The notes: generated by a model from the letters alone, not told the origin. A DNA stretch of 27,615 nucleotides from Apostichopus californicus (GCA_020650975.1 JAIPMN010005914.1:8996-36610); one strand, 5' to 3'; positions 11,601-23,932 are shown, counted from the stretch's first letter. A program made the numbers and translations.

Positions 11601-11676
11601 ATAGCATTAATATGCATGAATATTGTGATTGGTCTGATTGTTCGAATACAAATCAAACCTGGTTCATTAATATTCA
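8611..11676. other. Gene-poor interval between convergent Poc1 and the dehydrogenase gene
   Basis: About 3 kb of very AT-rich sequence with short (TA)n at about 9259-9273 and no convincing exon, RNA gene or transposon end. The small open frames (for example 8914-9141 minus, 9871-10062 plus) have background composition. It should contain the 3' UTR and polyadenylation site of the dehydrogenase gene, but I could not fix a single signal. Confidence 0.5.
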
Positions 11677-14600
11677 TTAACGTTCTTGAAGGTGCCATTT
11701 TGCGTCGACCAATGATTCGATGATCTCTTTGCTTCTGTTTGGCCAAATTGGATGTAGCTGTAAGCTGAGCACATCTGCGATCTGATTGGCTGCTTCATGC
11801 GTGCTGATCCCATCGTTGTGTGCCTTTGCTATTGTAGCCTTGGTCATCAAAAATACCTAGAATAAAAATAAGACAGGTCAGCATCTGCTGTCAGTAGCAT
11901 CTACAGACAAAGCAACACGCTAGAAATGACAGTGGAGGCAGTCAAACCAATGCACAAACCATATTTGACAATACTAGATATGAAAGCATACCCATCACAT
12001 GATGACATACCCATCACTGTTATCATTTTGAGCAGGTATCTGTAACCCAGCATGTTTACAGATGTGTATCTCTCAAATCCTGACGATTCAAGGTACAGTG
12101 AAATCACACTACTGCTGGTAGACTTCTACACTGCTTTATTAAAAGGGAAACAACCCTGCCTCCTGAAATTTCTATTCCAGGCATTAAAGTTGAATTTTTC
12201 CTGGACTATGTGCATAGCAGATGATTGAATCCAAAATGAAGGGGACTGTTGCCCCTACATCTTAACTTGTGAAGAGGGGAGTAGCAGTGAAATTGAAATA
12301 TTGAAACTTAAAAATTGAAATATACTCACAGAGTTCTCCCAATCTCGTCCAAAGTGTCTTTCAATGGCAGGGTCACTTGTAAGCCGTCCGTAGGTTTCAT
12401 TAGCACAGTTAACGATTCCCTAGTAGAGAAAGAAATACTGCTATGTCTATTACTGATCACATCATGAGAAAACTATGGCCAAAAACATTTATATTACAGC
12501 ATAAATATGTATATAATATCAGCAAAATCAAGAAACTCTAAAACTGTCATCAAACTTTCCACTATATTAGAAAAAATAATCAGTTCAACCATGCCCACAT
12601 TTATCTTCTTGTAATGGCCTTATTTATAATTATTTATTCAATTATTAATATTATGTAACCTAGTAAAAGTTTAATTTTACTTAACAAATGAACATTAGCT
12701 TTTCTTACAATTTGGATTAAAAGCTATCGTCAAAAACATCAAGAATGCTTGAAACACTGATCAATGCAGTCATACATTGGGGGTTACAGTAGAATATGCT
12801 TTGAAAATGGCAAATAGAACACATATATTGCAACCTGTAGATAACATTTTCCAATTTGAAGGGAATTTCTTTTGGGTTGATAAATTCAGTTTAGGACACA
12901 CGTTGGGACACACCCATACAAAAAAGTCCTGCAGGAATCCTATAGGATTCCTGTATATGGAACAGGATTCCTTCCAAACGTACAGTAATCCTTCATATGC
13001 ATGCAGGATTCCATGATGCATGTACAGGAATCCTTCATAAGCATGCAGGATGTGGCCAAATCCTGGCATAAATCCTGCAGGATCCTGCATAAAATCCCGC
13101 AGGATCCTGCAGGATTTTATGCAGGACTTATAGGTATGGGCATGTTCTTCAAGAGGTTAAAGTTCATATTATAATCTTGCTGTTGATGTCTCCTTTGGTG
13201 TATTGGAATGCTTGCTCAGTTGTCAATCTGCTATAAATTTGTAGGTCTCATCAAATAACCCTCTAACAAGTACTTTCTCATGCCATGAATGATTTATACA
13301 TTATAAAGAAAACTAAGTATCTTGTCTCATTTGCCATGGTGATAATGTCACCTTCTCCTGTGGTTGCCAGATGCCTTCATCACAATTGACCAAAGAGTCT
13401 CCCATATATAACATGCTACCAGGTTGTGGTTTTCACCTAACAACACACAGTCATTGAAAGTCAACTTGCTGTGACTGGAATATCCTTTTAACAAACCTTC
13501 CAGACCTCTATGCATAAACCTTATCACAAGACTACAAACAGTTGATTGGCAGAATTCTACCGTGTGAATATCATCATGTGTTTGCTTCTATGGAACACAC
13601 TGTCTTGATATTTTGCTGTATTTGTAAATCTTGTTGCTAACATATTATACTGCACAAGTGTCACATTACTTGTGTAACATTACTGTTTACATTTACTTTA
13701 AAACTGTGTCTTCTGGCAACTACAAAAAACAGAAATGTTAGAACATCACACTTGGCATGGTTTTCAAGTTTTGTACATAGGACTAAGCATTTTTTCCAGT
13801 TAATTTGGATGGGGGGGGGGGGATGGAATGGGTCCATCATAAGCATTTCTGTCCCATCAGACAAAGGTATTGTAAAGTTTGTTTCTCCTTTGAGCACTAG
13901 TCAAAATTTTAATAAAGAAAAGGGAGAACTTTTACCATTCTGTTTGCTAGAAAGTCTACTACATATGTAATGCCAAGTTTGCTAAGGAGTTCACTATCTG
14001 CGGGACATCCTAGCTGGTTATTGGCCGCACCGCAAACAATCTTTGCCTTAATTCCTGGTATTGTAGATGGATTCAAAATCTTTGGGAGAAAAATGTGAAA
14101 TAATGTTAAGAGAAAGATTAAGGTAATGTTAAAGGAGAGAAATATGAAGATTTAACGATAGAAAATGTGGTAATACTAACATTACATTTATATGATCTGC
14201 ACTTTTTCTTAGTAAAGAAAGTCAAGGTTTCTGCTTGAGAGAATTTTCAGTTTTATATGGCTAGATCAGAGGTACTCCTCTCTCTGTATATGACCCTGAT
14301 GAAGGAAAGGTAATCTCTTTTTCATGGAAACACCAACATTTTTCCCTCATCAATCAGAGTGTTTGCAAAACATGCACTGCTATTTGTCAGGCATATAGCT
14401 GCAATATGTATTTCAACTGTTTTATGTAATAACTTTGCCTGGAATGTATCACCAGTATGCTAATTAAGTTACCTACTGTTACTATTTACAAGTGTCTGTA
14501 TCTGTATTCCATACCAGACATATAGGTGCCACTAACTCAGTCAATGGACATATAGGTGCCACCAATTCAGTCAATGGACATATAGGTGCCACTAACTCAG

Positions 14601-17600
14601 TCAATAGACATAAATGTGCCACTAACTCAGTCAAAGGACATGTATGCCACTTACTCAGTCAATGGACATATTGGTGCCACTTACTCAGTCAATGGACATA
14701 TAGGTGCCACTAACTCAGTCAATGAACATATAGGTGCCACTAACTCAGTAAATGGACATATAGGTGCCACTAACTCAGTCAATGGACATATATAGGTGCC
14801 ACTAACTCAGTCAATGGACATATAGCTGCCACTAACTCAGTCAATGAACATATAGGTGCCACTAACTCAGTCAATGGACATATAGGTGCCACTAACTCAG
14901 TCAATGAACATATAGGTGCCACAAACTCAGTCAATGGACATATAGGTGCCACTAACTCAGTCAATGGACATATAGGTGCCACTAACTCAGTCAATGGACA
15001 TATAGGTGCCATTACCTCAGTCAATGGACATATAGGTGCCACTAACTCAGTCACCGGAAATATAGGTGCCATCATTAAACAGTTACTGGACATGTTGGTG
15101 CCATTAACTCAGTCACCGTACATATAGGTGCCACTAACTCAGGCACCTGGCATATTGGTTCCATTAACTCAGGCACAAGACATATAGGTACAAGGTGCCA
15201 CTATCTCAGTCACCAACATATAGGTGCCATTATCTCAGTCACCAGACATGTAGGTGCCATTACCTCAGTCACTGGACATAGGTGCCACTGACCAGACATA
15301 TTGGTGCCATTAACTCAGGCACTGGACATATAGGTGCCACTCACTCGGTCACCGGACATATAGGTGCCATTAACTCAAGCACCTGTTATAATATGTCATA
15401 CCACAAAATTGTACTTTTCTACAGCACTGCTTGCTAATATTGCTCCCCTTCCTATACACCCTGTAAATTATTTATCTATTTCTACCAAAGATTAATTCAA
15501 TCTTCTATGATACTATTTATTACCTGAATAAACAGAAAGTCAACAGGCTTTGTGATTCCATGTTTTCTATGAGATTGTATGATGTAACACTGTAAACAAG
15601 CATTTAATTTTAAATAATGTGATCCTTACACACTCTCACAACATCCCCATACACTAGATTCCTTCTTGCAAAGTAAGTTTATTAACAGACTCACATTTCC
15701 AAGGGCACACGGTGACAATATATCGCAAGGTGCTGATAGGACGCTGTTATCACCGACATCAACCTTCACTATTTCAACTTTATCACTATCCTGTCACAAT
15801 AGTAAATGAAAAACATATATAAATACATATACCAGCAGGTGTTATGGTTAGGTTGCTTCACTAACGCAGACTTTCCAACATTGAGGAAAATTTATGAGTG
15901 TGATCAGCGGCAGTGGGGGAGGGGTCTAAGGGGAGGGGGTTTTCCCCCTTTGGAAAAATTTTCGTATTTTTGACTGCCTAGATGCAAAATGGTGCATTCT
16001 TTTTCAGTTTCTCTGAGTAATTTTATATTGAGAATTTCATCATCATATATATATTATTGAACTCAACAAGCATGACAATTCTCAACAAAGACTTTTCTTG
16101 AATCGATGAAAGTAATCAATTGCTAACATAATTGAACATTTATATCGGAAATTGAAGCGCACTTCTCAATCTCTAGCTAGCGTATGCGTGGGGGCACTTA
16201 TCGGTTAAACAGTGGATGCTAGACAAAACCAAAAATATTTTAATTATGCCGCTAACCTGATATTAGACCTAGGTTTATATGAATTTCGCTCCATGGTTGC
16301 ACACACGGTTTTTCGGAGATTGTTTGTGGATTGCGTGTGATAAAGTGCACATAGCGTGTGAGCGTGTGAAGGGCTGGAAATGCGTGTGTCACACGCCAAA
16401 TGCGTGTGAGTTGGAATGTCTGCTAACGTAATATTCCAATTAAATAAAATAAGACATAGGAACATGAGTCCTAAATGCCAAAGCTCAGCAAAGGTAAATC
16501 ATAAAAGCTCATATCTCAAGAACAAGTTTGTACTAACATGATGTTTCTCTAATCAAAGCAATGAAATGCATTTTTCATGAAACTTAAGTATCCAATCTTG
16601 TTAGAGGTTTGCCTGACTCAGTGCCGGTGTAAGTAACCACTTGAATATGGGGTGAGTATTTGGGCATTTAGCATCCAGTGATAACCGGGTTGGCTGCAGC
16701 GCCCTCCCATCAATAATTCACTTCTTACCTGTGAAAATTTCTCCTGCATCCTTTTTATTGTATCCACATTACAATCAGTAATGAGGATCTTCCCCACATC
16801 TCTCTGCAGGAGGCCATCTACAATTGTAGTAGCTGAAGAAGAAAAGAAAAGAGTCACTTTTTACACTGATTCCTCAATGCAGTAAAAATCATTACTTAGT
16901 CACATGGATTGAAAGTTGAATGAAATATGTGAACTCTTCCACGATTAAATAACTTAGGTGGTAGATCAACTGGTTGTTCTTTATAAGAAGTAAGTCAAGT
17001 CACATGCAAAGCTGCCACTGGCATTTCAAGTCACAAGGGGGAGGGGTGGGGGAGGGGAATGGTCCAGAGGTTACTCACCAACATTACCAGCTCCTTGTAT
17101 GGCAACAGATTTGCCTGCCAAGGTACCCATTTGTAGGTGATCTAGCGCCCCCTCCATGGCACATATTACTCCTATAACAAGAAACGAGAGACATCAACAT
17201 GTATTAAATAAAATAATGAAATTAGTGAGAGATTAAAGAGAGATTGTGTTTAGCAACCAACCATCAGTTGACTCATTTAAGTGTCTGTTCCAATCTATAT
17301 GGTCTGTGTAACATATTTTACTGTAAAAAGGTCGTTATTGTGAGTCACAGTTCTTGATCCAAAGACTATAACTGATTCCTTATAATATCCAATTAAACTG
17401 ATGCTACTGGAGTAATGGTTAGCTTCCTGTATCTGGTGGCAATGTGATTTACTGTAGGTCTTGGATGACTTCTTTTTGTAACATTTCAACTTGTAACATT
17501 AAAACATTACTTTTAAAGTTTATATTATAGTTTCCATGGTAATGGTACAGTAGTGCAAGAAACAGAAGAAGAGGACACACATACTAGTATACAATATTAT

Positions 17601-20600
17601 TGTACTGTAATATATAAACAAAAATTAACAATATAGGTGTTATCATAGTATATCATTGTACCATGTAATACAATATGCAACAATATTATTGTGGGCATTT
17701 TATATATATATTATAATGATACAATATTATGGTGGGGTATTATGTGAATCGGGTAATACACCATTATATATGTTCATGAAACAAACCTTCAAGGTTACTC
17801 TGGAATTTACCATATATGCAGCAAGGTAAACATGGATCTTGAAGTTTGACAAGCTGCTAGTGTATACTTCCTTAGCAACGATGTACTAAAGACTTTTATT
17901 TCACAAAGACTACCTGTGGCAACACAGCATTATTGCAGGAGGTGGATACGTGCGAACATTCTATGAAGAGAAAGTACCTTTTCCTGTGGCTACTGAAGGG
18001 TTTCCTGAGCCACCTCTTGTCTCTGATATACAGGTTGTGTATCTAGTGAATGTATTCACATCATCCAGGTCATTGACATTGAGGCCAACATCCTCAGCAG
18101 CAACTGAGGAAATTAGGAACGAATGAGAACAAAACAACATCAGTTTACCGCCAGATAGACAGCGTAGTTTAGTAGTTGAGAGAAGACCAGTGAGGAGGTG
18201 AGGTAGAAGAGTAAACAGCCTAGCAGATACAGCAAATGATGAGGGATGGAGAAATATACTCATGGGAGCAACACTGTTAATCATGTTTTATTTAAGTAAT
18301 TGTGAATGGTGTTATTGTGCTTCCCAGTGATAGAATGGTGCCACATCCCCCTTACATGTAGGTACTGTGCAAACTATGGTGAGGTTTATCGTTGATCAAT
18401 CAGTTTGTAATACATGTTAAATTCAGGAAACTTGATTACTGGTGCTACTAAAACAGCTGGGAACCAGCACTTTCGTTTTCAGGCGTTATGATCTGTAGTC
18501 AATCAAGGACGTGTATATTATATGTGATACCAGTATTGTCAGCAGATCTAACCTCACCCCAATAAATGTGAATTAACCACAAACATAAAATGCAATGTGC
18601 TTTGCTCATCAATTTGGAAAGATAGGTGAATATTGACATCAAAATTGATCTCATCAATAAACCCGGTGAGTTTTAAAGATGCACCATTACGGAAAAAAAA
18701 TAGTATTTTGCAGCAAGGTTTTTCGACAGTGGGCAAGGCATTTATCTTTTCACAAATGTCATGTGAAATAATAATGGATGACAGATGGAAGCTGAAGTAT
18801 GACCATCATACTGCAGGCTTGTTTTATGATTTATAACAAATTATTTCAGAAAATATCAACTTTTATTACACTGCAATTATTGACCCTGTTTGCCAAAAAT
18901 CAATTGAAATGTCCTCACATAAAAGAAATTTTATGAATGCAATATTATAAAATTCATTAGCCCTTAGTTACGACTGAACTACATCGATACAACTGGACTG
19001 AAAAATACATAAATTCAACAAATAAAAAGTCTACTTTTAATGAAACCAATTCAGTGACATATAATTCAAGTTTGACAAATTCAATTAACTTTATGATATT
19101 GCAAGTACAATCAGTTCCTGTACAGGAGATACTTATATGTTTGTTAAATTCATACAATTCTCTCAGATCATATTAATTATACTTTGAATGCTTACGTCTG
19201 AGTACAGGAAACATGCTAGTACATATGGCAGTCTGTATGGTGCCTTCAAACTAATTACAAACTGACCAGTAAGCTTTCACACTGACAATATACATATTGA
19301 AATTATATTTCTGAATTAACGCATGGCCAGTGTGACCTTTGAAGTATCCAGAATGCAGGACAAGAATGACATATCTATGACATAGCCACAAGTACTTCAT
19401 GTGTAAACTAATTGATTGCTTTCACAGATGTTTGGTCTCCCTTGAGTACTATGCTTTAACCACCCCCCCCACTCACCCCACCCCCGCAATTAATGATTAC
19501 TGTCTATAGCACAGGTACGTGTGTGCACCATTTTCATTTAATGGTATTTCAAAAGGATGTCAAATATTCTCAAAGGGAATACCAAGTTAATATACCTTTG
19601 GAAGTACTGTTCTTTCACCTTTCAGCCGAACAAAAATATATTTAACAGGCATATGGTCCATGCAGGACTGCCATGTCAGTTTAGTTCTTAAATACTTAGA
19701 GGCATATGGTCCATGCAGGACTGCCATGTCAGTTTAGTTCTTAATACTTAGAGGCATATGGTCCATGCAGGACTGCCATGTCATTTCAGCTATTAAATAC
19801 TAAGAGGCATATGGTCCATGCAGGACTGCCATGTCAGTTCAGTTCTTAAATACTTAGAGGCATATGGTCCATGCAGGACTGCCATGTCAGTTCAGTTTTT
19901 ATATATATTTTGGTGTGGTTAGTAAGGAAAGAAATTATGTTACCATAGCAACCATTTAATGACGACAGAAATTCCCCATAATCATGGAACATGGCTGTTC
20001 TAAACTCTGCATCTTTGTGGCGTTCTCCCTCCGGCATCTGCACCACACCTTTACCTCCACCAGCCCTAGAAATGGAAAATCATTAGACATGAACACAAAA
20101 GACAGATTCTCATCCATTGTTTAAGTTAAATCAAAGGTATTAATTGATCCCTACTTGATTACAATGTAAACTCATTCTCCATTAACTTGCTAATTTCAGC
20201 AAAATTAAGGTAAAATCAATATGTACCATAAGTTAGTTATTAATTTTGACATTTTACCCAAGATCTTACTGTTTATTGGACCTTGTAATGCTTGTTCTGG
20301 TCAAAGAAGAGACTAGTTCCATAAATTCTATGTAAACATTCTAAGGTTCTGTGTACAAAAACTGCTGCATACATTTGGCAAGTCACACACTGCTGTGCAG
20401 CATGTGCATATACAGACTTATTCCTTCTAACCTACCATAAGCCTGCAAGAGCAGATTTTAATCCCATTCCTTGAGCCAGTCGGAGTCCATCTCTCAAAAA
20501 GTCTTCCATTCGTTCATAATTCCACAAACGTACTCCTCCACACTGTAGAATCAATAACAATGGAATATTATTTAACATGTGTATGCAATGGTATCAACAT

Positions 20601-23600
20601 AAACAAAAAATGATATATAGTTTCAACTAATTATGTTAGGTACAATGCAATAGCATAACTATTAAGACTTGATGATAGTTAATAACGTTTAAAAAAAAAA
20701 GTGAAATTATCGTACAATTGCCATATTAAAAGGAAATCTATACAGTACCACCATGCACTCAATAGAAATATTCACATGTAACAGTCATATAAAGATACAC
20801 CTTATCAAAAAGTTTTTTCTTCTATTTACCACAAAATGTTCACACTTATAATTCATGCAGAGCCCATTTTCAGAAAATATACATGTTTACAACCAAAATA
20901 AAACGTCAATCATCTTTAGGGTGCCATTAAAGGTGTTAACTGTAGTTTAGTCCTCGTTTACTGTGCATAACCACACTACTGTGTATTTATCAGTCTGCTC
21001 ACAGAAATGCATGGATCCAGGCTCTTTTATGCAGCTACATGAAAGCCATTCACTCAAAAGTATGCATTCACAGAAGTATGCATTGGTTCATAATCAATCA
21101 TACAATTCAGTTGGCATGGCTTCATTGTATTTATTGAATAATACATCCGTTTTATTGAGTTGTGATGAATGAAACTTGTACAGCACAGCTATTGTCAGGA
21201 TTTGGGTTTCGCCATCACTAGCACTCCAGTATTATTTGCTAATTGTACTGTAGTAGCTGGTACAGCACACAAGCAAGCCTTACTGTGGTTCAAAGCAAGG
21301 TGGAAGAGATGCGAGAAATGGGGTTCTTGTCAGCAGGTAGCTGACCAGCAGGCTTGTTGGGATTCCCCCTAGTGGTTACAATGTGTGAGGACAGCTAACC
21401 ACTATATTTTGAATACAACTAGTATATATATATATTGTGCACATTAATAAAATAATAGATAAGCTTATCTGGCAGGCGGGTCTGAATCTTCCAGTAGCAC
21501 TGTATTCCTGTCGGCTGTTTGCTCTTTTGTTGCTGGCTAGAAACCTCTTGACAACGTGAATAAGTCCTATAGAACGGTTTTTGTGTCCCAAAGTTATTAA
21601 ATTAAACCGTAGACACCCGATGACTGGTATGCACCATAAATGATCAAAGGCCGGTCAATGAATGTCCGGCAGATAACAGCAAGTACAAAAAGGGACGGTG
21701 GGCGATAGCGATAGATGAACTTCCAGTAAATAACAAACAAGTTTGAATGGTGTCCTTCCCAAGGAGAGTAGAAAGTCCAGGTACAATATAATCAACACAG
21801 CGAATAAATGACAGCTCTCCGCTCCATCAATTCCATTAGTGTGAATAGGCACAGTAAACAAGATGTATACAAATAATTCCCCCAGAAAAGTTTCACCCAC
21901 ATCACACCATGCATTCAGACTGCATGTCCTGTCATTATATTTAGACATACATGTATACATTGTGTGTTCAATCCTGTCCAGGTTTGCTTAGAACTCATTA
22001 TAACTGTCAGCTTCTGCACAACTTTTCACTGTTGTTACTCATGATTTTATCTCTTTTCTTGGGAAGGAAATGACCTTTGCAATAGAGTACATACACCGTC
22101 CACAAAGTGGAACTTTAACACACTCATATCATCACTGAAATGACCAATCTTCAATACCTCATCTTAATTCAAATCTTTGTCCAATCAAATCCTTCCATCA
22201 TTTAATGTCAAACCAGATAAGCATCTAGCTGTTCATATCAATTTTGATGTATACCTCTAATATGTAATGTCATATTTCTGATATGAATATAGCAGTGTCT
22301 CTGATCACATATCTCAGCCAGGAATGTATAGAGAATGTAATTCCTCTTCCAACATTGACTCAACAAGCTTCTGTTCTGTAATCTATAATACTAACCAAAC
22401 ATCCAATTGTCAATTAACCATTCATCTGCATCATGATTTGCCAACCACCCAACCTACATTCCATCTATTCATGTTCACAAGGCACTGCATCTATTGGTAT
22501 TGTTAACTTTCACCTGGGTAGTTAGGGTTTAAGACATACAGTTGAGGTTCTAAGGCAAGTGTTTAAGTGAGTGTTTATTTAATCAGAGTTGTCTGCCTTC
22601 TGTTGGTATGAAGAAGTACATTCTCTTTGCGATAATGAGAAGAGAAGTTAACTGTAAGTTGTGTGAATTTATTATTAAACTTTTTCTCCAGATGTTAGTT
22701 TTGTTGTCTATTGTTGCTCTCCTGAATATATAAAGCTGTTGATTTGCTTATTCCAACAATATTTCAGAAGCTTCTATATTTTCATTTGAGATTTTTGCAT
22801 GGGCAGGAATGGGCTTTGATCCAACCAAGTAGGCCTTATATATACCAATAGGACCCAACATGGCAATCTGCACCAGTGTTTGTGCCGGGCTACTATTACA
22901 CTTTGACATTTTTTGATGTCAATAAATAAAGATTAAGCTTAGACTTCTATAAGGCCTGTTGCAAATTTTGAGAATCAAATGCAAACCTATATGAAAAATG
23001 AAAAATGCATAGATTCCCTACAGGTGTTTTTTCAAGAGAATGTATTTGAAAAAGCAGTGGAAGCAACAACACCACATCAGTACTGTACAGTAGGAGCATC
23101 CTACTCCCATTTATAAATGGAATAATCTTAGTCTCCCAAAATAAGATGACACTGTAAATGTAACATAGAAAACCTTGGTCACTTCATTCTATGTAAGATA
23201 TAGGCCTAGAGTAAATTATAACTAAACTTGATAACGCACATTGATTTTTTTATTTGATCAATGAACACACAATTAACTAACCTAGCACTTGTACAAACTT
23301 TTGCATGCATACATAGCCTTTAGGTCCAAGTGTGATCAATTTTATTGATGCAATAACACATCATCCAATTGCGTTTGTATTCAGTCCTACTAATAATAAA
23401 TTGTATGTAGTAACCCACAGGCCAGTGTACATACGTTTTCTTTTATTGTGGTAGGCCTAAACTTTTTAGGCCTAGCAAGACTGAATATATCAATACTCAC
23501 TGCTTGTCCGCGATTCGATCGCCAGATAAAAGCGCCAAGTAGTGCATTTGTTCGTTTACCAACTTCAAGAAATATGCCTTCGTGGTCATTGTAATCTCTG

Positions 23601-23932
23601 TCCGCTTTCCCAAATATCGACCCGAATTGGGCGAAATCTGGGTGACTGCAACTCACTGTACGTTCTTTTGGACTTGTTACCCAGTAAACACGATTTATTC
23701 CTTTCTCGTTTAAGCGTTTAGCGAAAGCATTTGGTGAAATATCGGGTAAGATAAGTTGGGCATCACTTTGTGTTGAACTGGAGTAACTTTTCTGGAAGTA
23801 AAGGTTAGGCCAATGTCCTACATTCGTTGTCTCTCCTGAAACTTGTTGACAACCATGAGTTAGATATGATGCAGTAAAGCTTCGTCGAGCGTTTGCAAAG
23901 AGACGCGAGTTCAAACGTATTGCATAGGCCAT
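11677..23932 (-). CDS. Leucine dehydrogenase-like protein (Glu/Leu/Phe/Val dehydrogenase family), ten exons, complete
   Basis: Exons in transcript order: 23932-23501, 20542-20436, 20065-19944, 18103-17978, 17171-17079, 16832-16729, 15790-15695, 14079-13936, 12419-12330, 11856-11677 (stop TAA 11679-11677). Every junction is GT-AG and the frame closes at 497 residues. The ATG is the first after an in-frame TAA at 23974-23972. Residues 1-30 (MAYAIRLNSRLFANARRS...) are Arg-rich without acidic residues, a probable mitochondrial presequence. Visible family motifs: GMGLK with substrate lysine K173; AGGGKG with catalytic K185, twelve residues on as in bacterial leucine dehydrogenases; AAEDVG with D225; GGSGNPS; Rossmann GAGNVG at 289-294; D314 after the second Rossmann strand, which favours NAD over NADP; VCGAANNQL at 375-383. 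The expected reaction is reversible NAD-dependent oxidative deamination of leucine or other branched-chain amino acids to keto acids. Bacterial enzymes have about 365 residues; the surplus is mostly N-terminal. Substrate could instead be valine or phenylalanine. Confidence 0.93.
12913..13140. mobile_element. Fold-back or palindromic MITE-like element in a dehydrogenase intron
   Basis: Outer inverted blocks are CCCATAC (12913-12919) and GTATGGG (13134-13140), followed inward by GTCCTGC and GCAGGAC. Inside is a perfect 22-bp palindrome at 12932-12953 centred on CCTATAGG, two copies of ACAG(G/T)AATCCTTCATA(A/T)GCATGCAGGA (about 12983 and 13023), several ATCCTGCAGGAT palindromes, and a 15-bp perfect hairpin (TCCTGCATAAAATCC 13083-13097 with its inverse 13112-13126). 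No clean target duplication was found. It could be a small fold-back transposon or a degenerate palindromic minisatellite. Confidence 0.6.
13141..13935. other. Dehydrogenase intron, nothing recognised except a poly-G run
   Basis: Unique sequence with a G tract of about 12 at 13811-13822. The overlapping open frames on both strands at 13661-13970 run into the true exon 14079-13936 or across the G tract and are not genes. Confidence 0.5.
14517..15385. repeat. 30-bp minisatellite, about 29 units, in a dehydrogenase intron
   Basis: The unit contains CATATAGGTGCCACTAACTC followed by AGTCAATGGA. Units at 14517-15050 are close to identical. From about 15050 onward they diverge in sequence (AGTCACCGG, CAGGCACTGG) and in length, the pattern of an old edge beside a younger, homogenised core. 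Because 30 is divisible by three, the array stays open on both strands: a ten-residue repeat (PICPLTELVA) on - and (GHIGATNSVN) on +. These frames lie in the intron between exons 15790-15695 and 14079-13936 and have no other sign of being expressed. Confidence 0.96.
15880..16430. repeat. Probable decayed interspersed repeats in a dehydrogenase intron
   Basis: Two segments look unlike the surrounding intron. One is a G-rich block starting GGCAGTGGGGGAGGGG at about 15910, followed by TTTTCCCCCTTTGGAAAAATTTTCG. The other is a GTGTG-rich block at 16334-16412 (repeated GCGTGTGA words) ending AGTTGGAATGTCTG, which resembles the inverse of the CAGACCTGGCAACT end of the element at 25992. No matching partner end or target duplication was found, so the boundaries are approximate. 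Confidence 0.4.
17036..17060. repeat. G-rich low-complexity tract beside an exon donor
   Basis: GGGGGAGGGGTGGGGGAGGGG lies within about 20 bp of the donor site (17078-17077) of the 17171-17079 exon. On the transcribed (-) sense it is a pyrimidine tract just inside the intron. The four G runs would allow quadruplex folding of the + strand. Confidence 0.6.
17580..17765. repeat. AT-rich segment with repeated ACAATATTATTG words
   Basis: Three near-palindromic words (ACAATATTATTGT, AACAATATTATTGTG, ACAATATTATGG) and a TATATATATATT run occur within 190 bp of a dehydrogenase intron. Simple AT-rich sequence; no function inferred. Confidence 0.4.
18285..19646. other. Dehydrogenase intron, nothing recognised
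   Basis: AT-rich unique sequence with one C-rich tract at about 19460-19486. The small open frames on both strands around 18554-19157 have no splice context or domain. Confidence 0.5.
19647..19900. repeat. Five tandem copies of a 52-53-bp unit
   Basis: Units start AGGCATATGGTCCATGCAGG at 19647, 19700, 19752, 19805 and 19858. The first 30 bases are identical in all five, and only a few changes occur in the TTAGTTCTTAAATACTTAG half. The fifth copy breaks off after CAGTT. The array sits 44 bp inside the intron from the donor of exon 20065-19944. The very low divergence suggests recent amplification. Confidence 0.95.
20543..23500. other. First intron of the dehydrogenase gene, nothing recognised
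   Basis: A 2.96 kb intron with donor GTGAGT and acceptor TTCTACAG. The reading frames inside (for example 21655-21960 minus, 20963-21372 plus) lack splice support and domains. No transposon end with a target duplication was seen. Confidence 0.5.

Noticed and set aside
14492..15093. Possible secreted or structural repeat protein (SVNGHIGATN or PICPLTELVA)
   Set aside because: The 30-bp period keeps all frames open by arithmetic. The array lies between two securely placed exons and has no start context or splice partner.
14517..15385. CRISPR-like array
   Set aside because: The units are contiguous with no unique spacers, and the genome is clearly eukaryotic.
16201..16430. A further hAT element ending at AGTTGGAATGTCTG
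   Set aside because: Only one plausible end was seen. The CTAAC words at both sides do not pair with a matching left terminus.
21655..21960. 101-codon minus-strand open frame in the first dehydrogenase intron
   Set aside because: No recognisable domain, signal or splice link. The exon before and the exon after join perfectly without it.
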